Source: Methylococcales symbiont of Iophon sp. n. MRB-2018 (GTDB taxonomy: Bacteria; Pseudomonadota; Gammaproteobacteria; Methylococcales; Methylomonadaceae). From it: a stretch of 38,485 nucleotides of DNA. How positions within the stretch are numbered: the first letter of the stretch is position 1; each line of letters begins with the position of its first letter. Location of the stretch: contig QPIL01000107.1 in the NCBI GenBank assembly GCA_003666325.1, positions 1 to 38,485 on the forward strand, given 5' to 3'. Positions 7,394 through 15,585 of the stretch are shown here, piece after piece. The translations under genes were made by a program, and so were the position numbers. The notes under the pieces are model-generated. The model was not told where the DNA came from. It did not search any database and saw only the letters and a program-made list of their open reading frames with translations.

Positions 7394-8573
7394 TCTTTTT
7401 TGCTCAAACACTTTAATATTTGAAGTGATGGCGATTGAAGAATTACCATTCCATCATAACTAACATCCTCAGTAAATAATCCAATTTCATTTGTTTGTAT
7501 AAGAATAACTTTCTTTGATCCTTTTGCTTTCTTTGCATTCAGCAGATAGGCTGCCGCTTCAGCTATCGTTTCATTTTCCTTTTGAACACGGACTAATACA
7601 GGTGTGTTTTTATGCATTTCCACTAGAATTGCATCAATACCATTATTCCTTTGCACTGGGTTATATTCAATCCCCTTTAATAAACCTAATGCATCTTTGT
7701 CGGCATTAACATAGGATTCTCTTCCATTTTTTAAGAGATTTGAAGTCGTCTTAATCGGGTTTTTGATTCGACTTAAAGTAAGTTCAACTGCCGCTTCTGA
7801 TTCATCTATTCCTATATAACTTCTATCAAGTAATTTTGCAGCCACACATGTAGTTCCGCTGCCACAAAAAGGGTCTAATACAATATCGCCTTTTTGAGTT
7901 GTAAGTTCAATGATTCTCTCTAAAAGCAATAAAGGTTTTTGTGTAGGGTAGCCAACACGTTCTTTAGCTTTTGGGTTTAAATAAGGTATTTCCCAAACAT
8001 CACTCAGCGGAACTCCCTTTTTTTATCTCCAAGTTTAGCTCTCCCTTTTTCATCTATATCATAAATTGACTTATTATGTTTATCTCTTGTTCTACGCTGT
8101 AATATTTGATCTATATTTGTTGTTTCTGAATAAGCTGTATAGATAGTATTAAATTTAAAGTTTTTTGTTTTTGAATAAAAATAAATATTTTGATGAGCCG
8201 GTAGCAATCCTTTTTTAGAGTTAGACCATCTTTTATAACTCCAAATAATTTCAGACTGGAAGTTCTTTTCACCAAAAACTTTATCCAAAATAGATCGGAT
8301 AATATGCTCACCACTTTTATCACAGTGTACAAAAATTGAACCTGTTTCTTTTAAGCAATCGTACATTAATAGTATTCGATCATTTAGAAAACTGGCGTAT
8401 TCTTTATTGCTACCCCAAATATCATCAAAACTAAATTCTTTTGTCCGCTCTCGATTCTGTAAAGTATATTTTTTTTCGGTGAAAAATGGTGGGTCAAGAT
8501 AAATAAGATCAATAGATTTTTTCTCAATTAACTCCATTTGTTCAATGCAGTCACCTTTAAGTATTTTATTCAT
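7321..8573 (-). pseudogene. Beta-class adenine-type DNA methyltransferase of the R-M module, frameshifted
   Basis: The modification enzyme of a type II system. It starts MNKILKGDCIEQMELI at 8573, an ATG overlapping the endonuclease end by 8 nt. A possible TTG start at 8612 is less likely. Motif IV is IDLIYLDPPFF, and motif I, DPFCGSGTTCVAAK with YIGID, lies in the C-terminal half, the beta-class order. DPPF favours N6-adenine. The frame breaks at a 7-base T tract (8018-8024; A tract in the message). The first part ends DKKREFR-stop. Restoring one A continues GVPLSDVWEIPYLNPKAKERVGYPTQKP, matching the family. The repaired protein would be about 417 residues. The C-terminal ~120 residues (RNNGIDAILVEM, VLVRVQKENE) form an extra domain I cannot name with confidence. 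The tract could be a sequencing error or a phase-variable switch. Confidence 0.82.
8018..8024 (-). other. Homopolymer tract at the methyltransferase frameshift
   Basis: Seven T on the plus strand (seven A in the message). An eighth base would join the two in-frame halves of the methyltransferase exactly. It marks a possible slippage, phase-variation or read-error site. Confidence 0.75.
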
Positions 8574-9633
8574 TTTTTGGCAACTCACTATCTCTTCTTT
8601 TTGCAATTTCAATCAGAATAGACTTTAAATTATAACCGCTTATTTGCTTGAGATAATGCCACGCATCATCACCCGCATAATACTCACCATCAACACCATT
8701 ATATAAAGTTTTCAGTGCGTCTTGAATTTTAATGGCTTGTTCTCTTTGAGGATAATAAAACATCACACGAATTGGCGTGTAGCCATGCTCTTTAATTACT
8801 TTAACTCGTGTATGCTCTTTTGTAATATGATCTCCATCGGTTGTAGCATCACGCCATTTTAATTCAACGGCATCATTACCATTTAAGAAATCAATTTCAA
8901 ATGTTTTTGGTTTTTGCCCTTGGGTATTTTTTACGGTAGTTTTTCCACCTGAACTGTTAGAAAAAAATAGGCAGAGTGAAGCAGCTTCTTCAAGAAATGA
9001 TCCTGCATACTTGTATAAGAAACGCCCTGTATTTTGATACTCATCAATCAATGCACCTTCATCATTGGATATACCTAATACTCTTTATATCAAATAATGA
9101 GAATTATCATCAGATTGCATTTCTTTATGGCGATTTATGATCTTGGCTTTTAAGTTTCCTGCATATTCATCAGCTAATTCACCAATCTTCTGCTTCAGTA
9201 ACCCTAAACAATTTCCAGATTCAATTGCTTTATCAATTTCAGCTCTTTGATGCAGATATACAGTAGCTACAAGGTCAGATTTTTTAACTCCTTTAGTGTT
9301 AATACCTAGTTCCTTACAATATTCATCTAATTCTAACTTTTTAAGTTTTTCAACTTTCATATACCATCCAATTTTTACTATGCTTTTTATATCATCTTGT
9401 TCATCAATAGATTCTTCTTCCGAAATATCAATATCGGAATATTCATCAACTATTTCTTCTCCCCTACAAATTGGACAAATTTCAACTTCCTCAATCCCTT
9501 CACCATGACATGTATGACACTGAGCAAACGGTTTATCTTCAGTTGGGTCATAACCAGAACCGCTACAATTAGTACATTCAATATAAATATCCGTCCCTAT
9601 TCCGTGACAAAATGAACATATATTTTTATTCAT
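8566..9633 (-). pseudogene. Zinc-finger/SAP-fused ApaLI-like type II restriction endonuclease with in-frame stop
   Basis: A single minus-strand frame of 355 codons split by one TAA (9085-9087). I start it at ATG 9633 (MNKNICSFCHG); a TTG at 9645 is possible. Residues 4-65 carry four CxxCxGx-type knuckles (CSFCHGIG, CTNCSGSG, CHTCHGEG, CPICRGEE) like the DnaJ zinc-binding domain. An acidic linker and a SAP-like helix pair follow (KLELDEYCKELGINTKG...SDLVATV). From about residue 145 it resembles ApaLI-family endonucleases: KEMQSDDNSHYLI, then stop, then RVLGISNDEG and DEYQNTGRFLYKYAGSFLEEA. The likely PD-(D/E)xK core is FEIDFLNGNDAVELKWRDATTDGDH. If the specificity is ApaLI-like, the site would be GTGCAC. 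The TAA replaces a residue within a conserved stretch. No ATG restart follows; the downstream frame could begin only at a TTG (9051). Confidence 0.8.
9085..9087 (-). other. Premature TAA in the endonuclease frame
   Basis: The codon separates HYLI from RVLGIS in an otherwise continuous frame and occupies the place of a residue expected in a conserved segment. A single base change from TAT or TAC would create it. Confidence 0.8.
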
Positions 9634-9657
9634 GCTAATTTCCAATCAATTTAGAGA

Positions 9658-9663
9658 GCTAAC
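9658..9663 (-). other. Possible cassette boundary triplet upstream of the endonuclease
   Basis: GCTAAC here (GTTAGC when read with the genes) lies 25 bases before the endonuclease ATG. It matches the GTTAGC at the distal end of the palindrome at 7300-7393. This is the arrangement of an inserted cassette (GTT-gene-attC-GTT). The match is short, so the evidence is suggestive only. Confidence 0.3.
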
Positions 9664-9670
9664 ATCGGCA

Positions 9671-9736
9671 CGTTCAAGTGTAAATGAGCACTTTCAACGC
9701 GGCTATTGGGCAAAATAGAGGGTAAGCTAAGCAGTT
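9671..9736 (-). repeat. Right 66-bp inverted repeat bounding the R-M module
   Basis: Reverse complement of 7221-7286 (about 57/66). It ends directly against the stop codon of the narK-like gene (9737-9739). The motif CGCGGCTATTGGGCAAAA is its best conserved part. Confidence 0.85.
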
Positions 9737-11032
9737 TTACTCCTCTTCTAACATTTCAGGTAATACTTGCGGCCCATGTGAATCAGGATATAAGCGTTTA
9801 TCAGATATCAAAATAGCGATATGCATCCAGATTAAAGAAATAGCCACAATAGCAAATAACAGCATAAAGCAACTACTCCAAACACCAATCAGATCATTCA
9901 TTAAGCCAAAACTGATCGGTAAAATAAAGCCGCCTAAACCACCTATCAAACCGACTAAGCCACCCACAGACCCCACATGGTCAGGATAGTAGACTGGTAT
10001 ATGTTTATACACAGCGGCTTTACCTAATGACATAGAAAAACCAAGCAAAATAGTCAACAACACAAAAGGCACTAAACCAATAGCAATGGTAAATTCTATT
10101 GGGCCTTCTATACCATGCACTCTATAATCGGTAGCAGGGTAAGACAACAAAAACAAACACACTAAGGATGCAATAAAAGTAATATACATGACTTTTCTGG
10201 CACCTATTTTGTCAGACATGTAGCCACCTAATGCTCTAAAAATACTACCAGGTAAGGCATAGGCAGCAGCCAACATCCCTGCTACTTGAATTTCTAGGTC
10301 ATAAACTCCCATATAATAACGTGGTAACCAAAGAGCAAGAGCAACATAACCACCAAATACAAAAAAATAATAAGTAGCAAAACGCCAAACTCGTAAGTGT
10401 TTTAATGGTTCCAGTTGCATTAGAGCGGGCTTTACTTTCTCGCCTCTCGCTTTTCTTGCTTTGGTGACAGGATCTTCTTCAGTGGTAAACCAAAATATAA
10501 TAGCCATCACAAAAAGTACAACAGCGTAGATTTTAGCTACATTTTCCCAGCCATAAGCAATTAATAGAAAAGGGGCTCCAAAGCTAGTAACTGCCGCACC
10601 CACATTACCCATTCCAAAAATACCTAAGGCAGTGCCTTGTTCTTCACTTTCATAGTAACGAGAAACATAGGCAATCCCTACTGCAAATGAGCCACCAGCC
10701 AGACCAACACCCAGTGCTGCGAGCAAATACATTTCATAAGTAGAAACCGTAGACAATAACCAGGTCGCCAATGAGGTGGTAATCATCAAGCAAAAATAAA
10801 CGATACGCCCACCGAATTGATCCGTCCAAATACCTAAAAATATTCGACTTAAAGAGCCTGTTAAGATCGGCATCGCTACCAATAAACCAAATTGACTGTC
10901 ATTAAGCCCTAAGTTCTGCTTAATTTGAATGCCAATAATGGAGAAAATTGTCCACACTGCAAAACATACCGTAAAGGCTATGGTACTTATAGCTAAGCTT
11001 TTGGTTTTCTCAGACGAGTTTAATGAAACCAT
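9737..11032 (-). CDS. narK: Nitrate/nitrite transporter, NarK/NasA type (MFS, NNP family)
   Basis: A 431-residue inner-membrane protein with about 12 transmembrane helices of the major facilitator superfamily. The two nitrate signature regions of the NNP family are recognisable: AGGSFAVGIAYVSRYY...GTALGIFGMGNVG around residues 112-150, and GSVGGLVGLIGGLGGFILPI around residues 350-370. These support nitrate uptake or nitrate/nitrite exchange. No nitrate reductase gene is adjacent, so I cannot tell assimilation from respiration. It starts at ATG 11032 and ends exactly at the right repeat of the R-M module. Confidence 0.92.
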   Translation of the reverse strand: MVSLNSSEKTKSLAISTIAFTVCFAVWTIFSIIGIQIKQNLGLNDSQFGLLVAMPILTGSLSRIFLGIWTDQFGGRIVYFCLMITTSLATWLLSTVSTYEMYLLAALGVGLAGGSFAVGIAYVSRYYESEEQGTALGIFGMGNVGAAVTSFGAPFLLIAYGWENVAKIYAVVLFVMAIIFWFTTEEDPVTKARKARGEKVKPALMQLEPLKHLRVWRFATYYFFVFGGYVALALWLPRYYMGVYDLEIQVAGMLAAAYALPGSIFRALGGYMSDKIGARKVMYITFIASLVCLFLLSYPATDYRVHGIEGPIEFTIAIGLVPFVLLTILLGFSMSLGKAAVYKHIPVYYPDHVGSVGGLVGLIGGLGGFILPISFGLMNDLIGVWSSCFMLLFAIVAISLIWMHIAILISDKRLYPDSHGPQVLPEMLEEE

Positions 11033-11458
11033 AATGTTTCTCTTTTATGTTGATGAAAAGCAAGTATTTTCTTATCTTTAGGCTATATTTACAAGCTGGG
11101 GTATAAATTTTGGGGCTATTGAGAAAGGGCTATTGCAAAAAAATAAGGCAGTTGAAGTAAGAAAATGAGCTTTAATATTGTCTCTGATATATCCCCACAA
11201 ACCTACCCATCATATTCAAACCCTTAATAAAATCTGCACAACGCCACAAAAGCAATTTTAATCATTCGCCTTGTTGATTTAAAATCCGCATACAGAAGCA
11301 TAATCTATGCCGATATTGACAGTTTTAGCGACATGTCATCATAAGTTATTTGTTATATTGGTGTTTTTGATACTATTTATGGGGATACATCAGGGTCAGA
11401 TACAAGAGTAACTTGATTTTGTGCATAATGCCTTTATTGCACCAAAATCCAAACAACG
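11033..11458. other. Intergenic region upstream of narK
   Basis: About 425 bases without a gene. The narK promoter must lie here, but no clear binding site was recognised. Near 11390-11415 the stretch CATCAGGGTCAGATACAAG is of the kind often seen next to REP-type (Y1) transposase genes, agreeing with the relic that follows. Confidence 0.45.
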
Positions 11459-11751
11459 ATGCCAAGACAACCTAGGCTAATCATCAAATACCATTGTCAT
11501 TTACATGCTTATGTTTTAATGGCCAATCATCTGTATTTGTTAATAACACCAAAAAGTGATGATGGTGTTAGTGCCGTTTGCAGTATATTGGCAGAATTTA
11601 TGTGCGATATTTTAATGATTTACAGCAAAGAACAGGCACATTATGGGAAGGTCGTTATAAATCAGCAGTCATTGACAGTGAGAACTATTTATTAACTTGT
11701 TATTGCTATATTGAACAAAATCCACTAAGAGCAGGCAGGGTTTATCTATAA
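11459..11751 (+). pseudogene. REP-associated tyrosine (Y1) transposase relic
   Basis: RAYT proteins are HUH-type single-strand transposases that mobilise REP hairpins. The start (MPRQPRLII) and the catalytic block CHLHAYVLMANHLYLLITP are in one frame. About 35 residues between them are deleted. The frame then shifts near 11605. The new frame reads RYFNDLQQRTGTLWEGRYK and SENYLLTCYCYIEQNPLRAG, and ends at 11751. The active-site pair normally HxH reads NHLYL here (second His lost). Clearly non-functional. Confidence 0.82.
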
Positions 11752-12017
11752 ACATTATCGTGTTTACCCACATCAACAAAGGTGATTTTTTTATCTTCAA
11801 CAATAAACTCAATACTAACTCGGTAGCCCATATTAATAGAAATAGAGTGCAAATCTTTAAGTCTGCCGCGTAATTGATGAATTTTGAGCGAAGGATGATA
11901 CGGGTCAATCTCTAAAATTTGTATCACCTTGGCATATTGATTTTTAATCTGCGGATGTTTTTTTAAAAAACGTTTGAGCCGCTTTTCATAAGACGGCGTA
12001 AAAATTAACTGAAACAC
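11742..12017 (-). CDS. RelE/ParE-superfamily toxin (YafQ-like)
   Basis: A 91-residue basic protein with the RelE fold pattern. It starts MFQLIFTPSYEKRLKRFLKKHPQ, has HQLRGRLKDLHSISINMGYRVSIEF in the middle, and ends FVDVGKHDNVYR. This C-terminus (xxGxHdxvY) is usual for mRNA-cleaving YafQ/RelE-type toxins. RelE-type cleavage of translated mRNA is the known activity of the family; the target here is inferred. It overlaps the antitoxin gene by 1 nt, the classic antitoxin-first order. Its 3' end overlaps the end of the transposase relic. Confidence 0.85.
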   Translation of the reverse strand: MFQLIFTPSYEKRLKRFLKKHPQIKNQYAKVIQILEIDPYHPSLKIHQLRGRLKDLHSISINMGYRVSIEFIVEDKKITFVDVGKHDNVYR

Positions 12018-12259
12018 TAGAGGTTGGCAATATGCTCGCTGGCACTCATTTGGACAAAATTACCATTTTTAACATCCTCTTGTACCTCACGCAAAGAACA
12101 CTCCAACTCATATTCTCGAAACTGATTGTACCTGTCTAGGCTAATGGCGACATATTTTGCCTTGCCCCTAACCGTCACAACCGCTTCTTGATCATGTTTA
12201 AGTGCATGATCAATCGCAGCCACGCCCTTGGTTTTTAAATCATTCGCAACAACATCCAT
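12017..12259 (-). CDS. Phd/YefM-family antitoxin
   Basis: An 80-residue protein with the Phd/YefM pattern. The N-terminal DNA-binding part has VVTVRGKAKYVAISLDRYNQFRE around residues 27-49. The flexible C-terminal toxin-binding tail (EVQEDVKNGNFVQMSASEH) follows. It should neutralise the adjacent RelE-like toxin and autorepress the pair. The AT-rich upstream stretch contains the dyad TTAATCGTTAATTAATCG near 12270, a plausible operator. The pair sits in decayed mobile DNA, so it was probably acquired horizontally. Confidence 0.85.
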   Translation of the reverse strand: MDVVANDLKTKGVAAIDHALKHDQEAVVTVRGKAKYVAISLDRYNQFREYELECSLREVQEDVKNGNFVQMSASEHIANL

Positions 12260-12607
12260 AATAATTTTTTAATCGTTAATTAATCGCACTAATTATAGAC
12301 TATTGACTATTGGAAGTCTTTTTGTTTTGACTGTTTTATAGATTATTTGCTATCAACCTAACTGTCTTGTTGCTTGAACTTTGGTGATTGGATTTCTATT
12401 GCTTCCCGAATTCAGACATCTTGTTTATACTTTACAAGCATTTTATTTGTTTTTAACATATCTGATAGTTTGGAAAGTTTTGTTGCAACTGTTGTGGGGT
12501 TTCTTGTTCGTTGTTTTCTTGATTTTTATGCCACTTATGATATTTTGCCTGCCATTTTGTTAAATGTTACCTTAAATCGGTATAGGCAATCATCACTTTG
12601 CTGAGTA
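12260..12607. other. AT-rich stretch without a supported gene
   Basis: About 350 bases upstream of the antitoxin. Short open frames on the plus strand read as hydrophobic, T-rich composition without start signals or recognisable family, so I do not call them. The antitoxin promoter and operator dyad lie at its left end. Confidence 0.45.
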
Positions 12608-12669
12608 GTGTCAAGTTTCACCACGTTGTACCATGATTTTTTAAAAGTTCAGCTTGAAACATATCGGGG
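12608..12669 (-). pseudogene. Second copy of the IS481-like transposase 3' end
   Basis: Positions 12608-12667 are the inverted copy of 69-128, with only a couple of differences. On the minus strand they encode the same tail PPDMF(Q)AELLKNHGTTW and stop (12618-12620). The match ends abruptly near 12669, so only the element's terminal ~60 bases remain. Confidence 0.75.
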
Positions 12670-12719
12670 GATAATATGGGTGCTATATTGGTGTATTTAT
12701 TTGTTGAACATGGTATTAG

Positions 12720-13028
12720 ATCGAGAGTTCAAGTTATTCCTCAAGCCTAAGGTCTTCTAACGGCTCGTTACCGTCTAAGCTTTCCAACTTACTGGCATCT
12801 GGTACAGGGGGCTTTTGTATTACTGATCAAGGTAGTGAATTAATTGATATTCTTGAGCAGTATGCACCTGGTGAAACCATGACCAGTTGGGATGTTATAA
12901 AAAACTCAAAAATACTGGTGGATATGTTGAATAAAAATACAGCAAAAGAAGTTAACAAAATTTTACTATCTAAGTTTACTAAAGAAACCCTAGTGGCTAA
13001 GATTTTGGCGGAGGAGAGTGTAGTGTGA
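12720..13028 (+). pseudogene. Orphan reading-frame fragment of unknown origin
   Basis: An open frame of 102 codons without an upstream ATG. It ends TGA at 13026-13028. From about 12800 it has a gene-like composition: GTGGFCITDQGSELIDILEQYAP, then TMTSWDVIKNSKILVDMLN, then LLSKFTKETLVAKILAEESVV. I do not recognise the family. The upstream serine-rich part looks like noise, and no start is supported, so this is probably the C-terminal remnant of a gene lost by rearrangement. Confidence 0.4.
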
Positions 13029-13062
13029 ATACTTGTGTAATATTCTGTCAAAAAATAGCAAG

Positions 13063-13941
13063 CTACATTAAATAATCCAAACCCAAACCTATAAAAACAG
13101 CCATACCAAAATAATTGCTATTCAAAAAAGCCTTAAAACAAAGCGACTTTTCTCTATGAAAAATTAACTTTTGTTGATATATGGATAAGCCTGAAGCTAT
13201 TGCAATACCGCTATAATAAAATAGTCCTAATTGCTGTATCAGCCCAACAATTATTAACAACACAGTAATTACTATCTGTAACACCCCCATTATCTCGCGA
13301 TCTTTTTCGCCAAATAAAATAGCAGTCGATTTAACACCTATTTTTAAATCATCTTCTTTATCGCACATGGCATACATGGTGTCATAGACTAAAGCCCATA
13401 ACATAACTGCCAGATACATTATCCAGGCAACCATTGGAATAGTGTTGGTTTGTGCACTAAAAGACATAGGCACGGCAAAACCGAAGGCAATCCCCAAATA
13501 AGCTTGCGGTAATTGCGTATAGCGTTTCATAAATGGATAACTGGCCGCCAAAAAAACAGCGATAAACGACAACATGACAGTCATTCTATTCAGTTGTAAT
13601 ACCATCATTAAGGCAACTAAACATAAGACCACAAATAAAATAAGTGCCTCTTTTGGACTGACCTTACCGATAGCGATGGGTCTTTGTTTAGTACGCTCTA
13701 TTTTAGGGTCAAACTCCCTGTCTGCATAATCATTTATGACACAACCCGCCGCACGCATTAATACCACGCCTGAACAAATAATAAATAGCACAAATAAATC
13801 TGGCTTGCCATCACTAGCAACCCATAATGCCCATAATGCGGGCCATAATAAAATAAGAATGCCGATAGGTTTATCAAATCTTGCTAATAAATAATATTGT
13901 TGTAAGCGGTCAATAATGTGTGCTTTATTCACTTTCAGCAT
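13063..13941 (-). CDS. ubiA: 4-hydroxybenzoate octaprenyltransferase
   Basis: UbiA attaches the polyprenyl tail to 4-hydroxybenzoate in ubiquinone synthesis. It is an integral inner-membrane enzyme needing Mg2+. The 292-residue protein has about eight or nine transmembrane helices and the two Asp-rich motifs: NDYADREFD (around residue 70) with the following KIERTKQRPIA, and DTMYAMCDKEDDLKIGVKSTA (around residue 190). It is full length. The ATG lies inside the end of hldE (17-nt overlap), suggesting coupled expression although the two pathways are unrelated. Confidence 0.95.
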   Translation of the reverse strand: MLKVNKAHIIDRLQQYYLLARFDKPIGILILLWPALWALWVASDGKPDLFVLFIICSGVVLMRAAGCVINDYADREFDPKIERTKQRPIAIGKVSPKEALILFVVLCLVALMMVLQLNRMTVMLSFIAVFLAASYPFMKRYTQLPQAYLGIAFGFAVPMSFSAQTNTIPMVAWIMYLAVMLWALVYDTMYAMCDKEDDLKIGVKSTAILFGEKDREIMGVLQIVITVLLIIVGLIQQLGLFYYSGIAIASGLSIYQQKLIFHREKSLCFKAFLNSNYFGMAVFIGLGLDYLM

Positions 13942-15367
13942 TCCTGATGGATTCGATAATTGATGTAGTTGAATGGCCCTCTATGAAGGATAAAATATTC
14001 ACTTCTCCGCCATTGGCTAATACACTTTCATGCCCTGCTATGCTAGTAATATCGCTGTAGTCACCGCCCTTGACTAGAATGTCGGGTAATAACTGGTCAA
14101 TTTCATCTTTAGGGGTATCGTTTTCAAAGGGCAAAACCCAATCCACACATTCTAATGCTGCCAACATTTCCATTCGGTATTGCAAATCATTCACCGGACG
14201 TTCCGCCCCTTTTAAACGTTTAACAGAATCATCGCTATTCACCAATATAATCAATCTATCACCCAATTCTCTGGCTTGTTGTAAATAACGGATATGTCCT
14301 GGGTGCAATATATCAAAACAACCATTGGTTAAAACAATCTTTTCACCTTCTTGTTTTACTAATTGCATGGCATTTTGCACTTCATTTAAGCTGCCGATAC
14401 CTTTATGATGCGCGCGTTGCCCTTGCAGTGCGTATTCTAGCTCTTCAGTATTGACGGTTGCTGTACCTAGTTTGCCAACCACAATACCTGCGCCCATATT
14501 GGCTAAAATAGTAGCCTCTGCTAAAGTTTTTTTTGCTGCCAAACTCGCTGCCAACACTGAAATCACTGTATCACCAGCACCTGTCACATCAAACACTTCT
14601 CTGGCATGTGTTGGTAAATGAAGCGGTTCTTCTTGTTCCGTTAACAAGGTCATTCCTTGTTCACCTTGGGTAATCAATAGTGCTGTCACTTCAATTTCCT
14701 TGAGTAAATTCATTCCTTTTTCAACAATTTGCTGTTGATTAGCACAACGCCCTACTACGGTTTCAAACTCGGTTAAATTAGGCGTAATCAATGTAGCCTT
14801 TTTATAAATATTAAAATCTGAGCCTTTAGGGTCAACCAATACTGGTTTGTTTAATTGCCTTGCTAGATGAATAAACCGCTCCACACCATGCAGCGTTCCT
14901 TTACCATAATCCGACAAAACAATGACATTAGCTTGCATCATTTCCGCATGATATTGGTGTAGTAATTGCTCATTATTAGCACTATGAAAGTTATCTTCAA
15001 AATCCAGTCGAATCAATTGTTGATGCCGGCTCATCACTCTTAATTTGGTAATGGTCGGATGATTTTTCAAGACCTCAAATATGGTTAAAACACCTGCCTC
15101 TTTTAATAATGTCTGTAACAGTGCCGCTTGTTCATCTTGCCCTACAAACCCCATAACAGATACTTTGCCACCCAGCGCTGCAATGTTTAAAGCCACATTG
15201 CCCGCACCACCTGCACGTTGCTCATCATCTTTAACATGAACCACAGGTACCGGTGCCTCTGGCGATATTCTGGATGTTGACCCATGCCAGTAGCGATCCA
15301 GCATTAAATCACCAATTACTAAAACGTGAGCCGATGAATAATTTGGTATTTGCATAGCTTTAAACAC
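13925..15367 (-). CDS. hldE: Bifunctional heptose-7-phosphate kinase / heptose-1-phosphate adenylyltransferase
   Basis: HldE makes ADP-heptose for the lipopolysaccharide inner core. The N-terminal domain (about residues 8-318) is a PfkB-type sugar kinase that forms heptose 1,7-bisphosphate. It has the GRISPEAPVPV-like SRISPEAPVPVV, the GGAGNVALN motif and the catalytic DVTGAGDTV. The C-terminal domain (about 340-480) is a nucleotidyltransferase with NGCFDILHPGHIRYL (HxGH motif) and the later GHSTTSIIE. At 480 residues it is of normal length for the fused enzyme. A MITE lies 25 bases upstream of the start. Confidence 0.97.
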   Translation of the reverse strand: MFKAMQIPNYSSAHVLVIGDLMLDRYWHGSTSRISPEAPVPVVHVKDDEQRAGGAGNVALNIAALGGKVSVMGFVGQDEQAALLQTLLKEAGVLTIFEVLKNHPTITKLRVMSRHQQLIRLDFEDNFHSANNEQLLHQYHAEMMQANVIVLSDYGKGTLHGVERFIHLARQLNKPVLVDPKGSDFNIYKKATLITPNLTEFETVVGRCANQQQIVEKGMNLLKEIEVTALLITQGEQGMTLLTEQEEPLHLPTHAREVFDVTGAGDTVISVLAASLAAKKTLAEATILANMGAGIVVGKLGTATVNTEELEYALQGQRAHHKGIGSLNEVQNAMQLVKQEGEKIVLTNGCFDILHPGHIRYLQQARELGDRLIILVNSDDSVKRLKGAERPVNDLQYRMEMLAALECVDWVLPFENDTPKDEIDQLLPDILVKGGDYSDITSIAGHESVLANGGEVNILSFIEGHSTTSIIESIRNAESE

Positions 15368-15392
15368 AGTTTTCTGGACAAAATGATATTAT

Positions 15393-15552
15393 GAGACCTC
15401 AGCATAACTCTGGCGATGAGAGAAAAGCGATAGAATTTTTCAGGTTTTAGTCAAAATACAAGTGTAATAGTTAAGCTATTGCGCGTTATTTTGGCTGAAA
15501 GATGGAAAACTTCTAGCCTTTTTTATCCGTTCATGGGTTATGCTGAGGTCTC
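15393..15552. mobile_element. 160-bp GAGACCTC MITE (long form)
   Basis: The ends GAGACCTCAGCATAAC and the complement match those of the 75-bp element at 3493-3567. The direct repeat ATTAT flanks it (15388-15392 and 15553-15557). The right part, TTTTTATCCGTTCAT, is shared with the short form; the middle ~90 bases are absent there. It is non-coding and sits between the divergent hldE and arsC-like genes, so both may have been supplied with, or lost, promoter sequence. Confidence 0.82.
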
Positions 15553-15585
15553 ATTATACTCTTCTTTAAATTTGCGAGTGCCACC

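Noticed and set aside
8566..9051. Independent short endonuclease gene starting at TTG 9051
   Set aside because: The frame is continuous with the upstream ORF except for one TAA, and conserved family residues span the stop, so it is one interrupted gene.
9296..9615. Plus-strand frames inside the zinc-finger/endonuclease gene
   Set aside because: They are complementary-strand shadows rich in Ser/Ile without start signals or families.
11459..11695. Intact 78-residue protein
   Set aside because: It is a RAYT relic with an internal deletion and frameshift; the second catalytic His is lost.
12374..12604. Open frames on the plus strand reading as small membrane proteins
   Set aside because: They are T-rich low-complexity translations with no supported start or family and lie in decayed mobile DNA.
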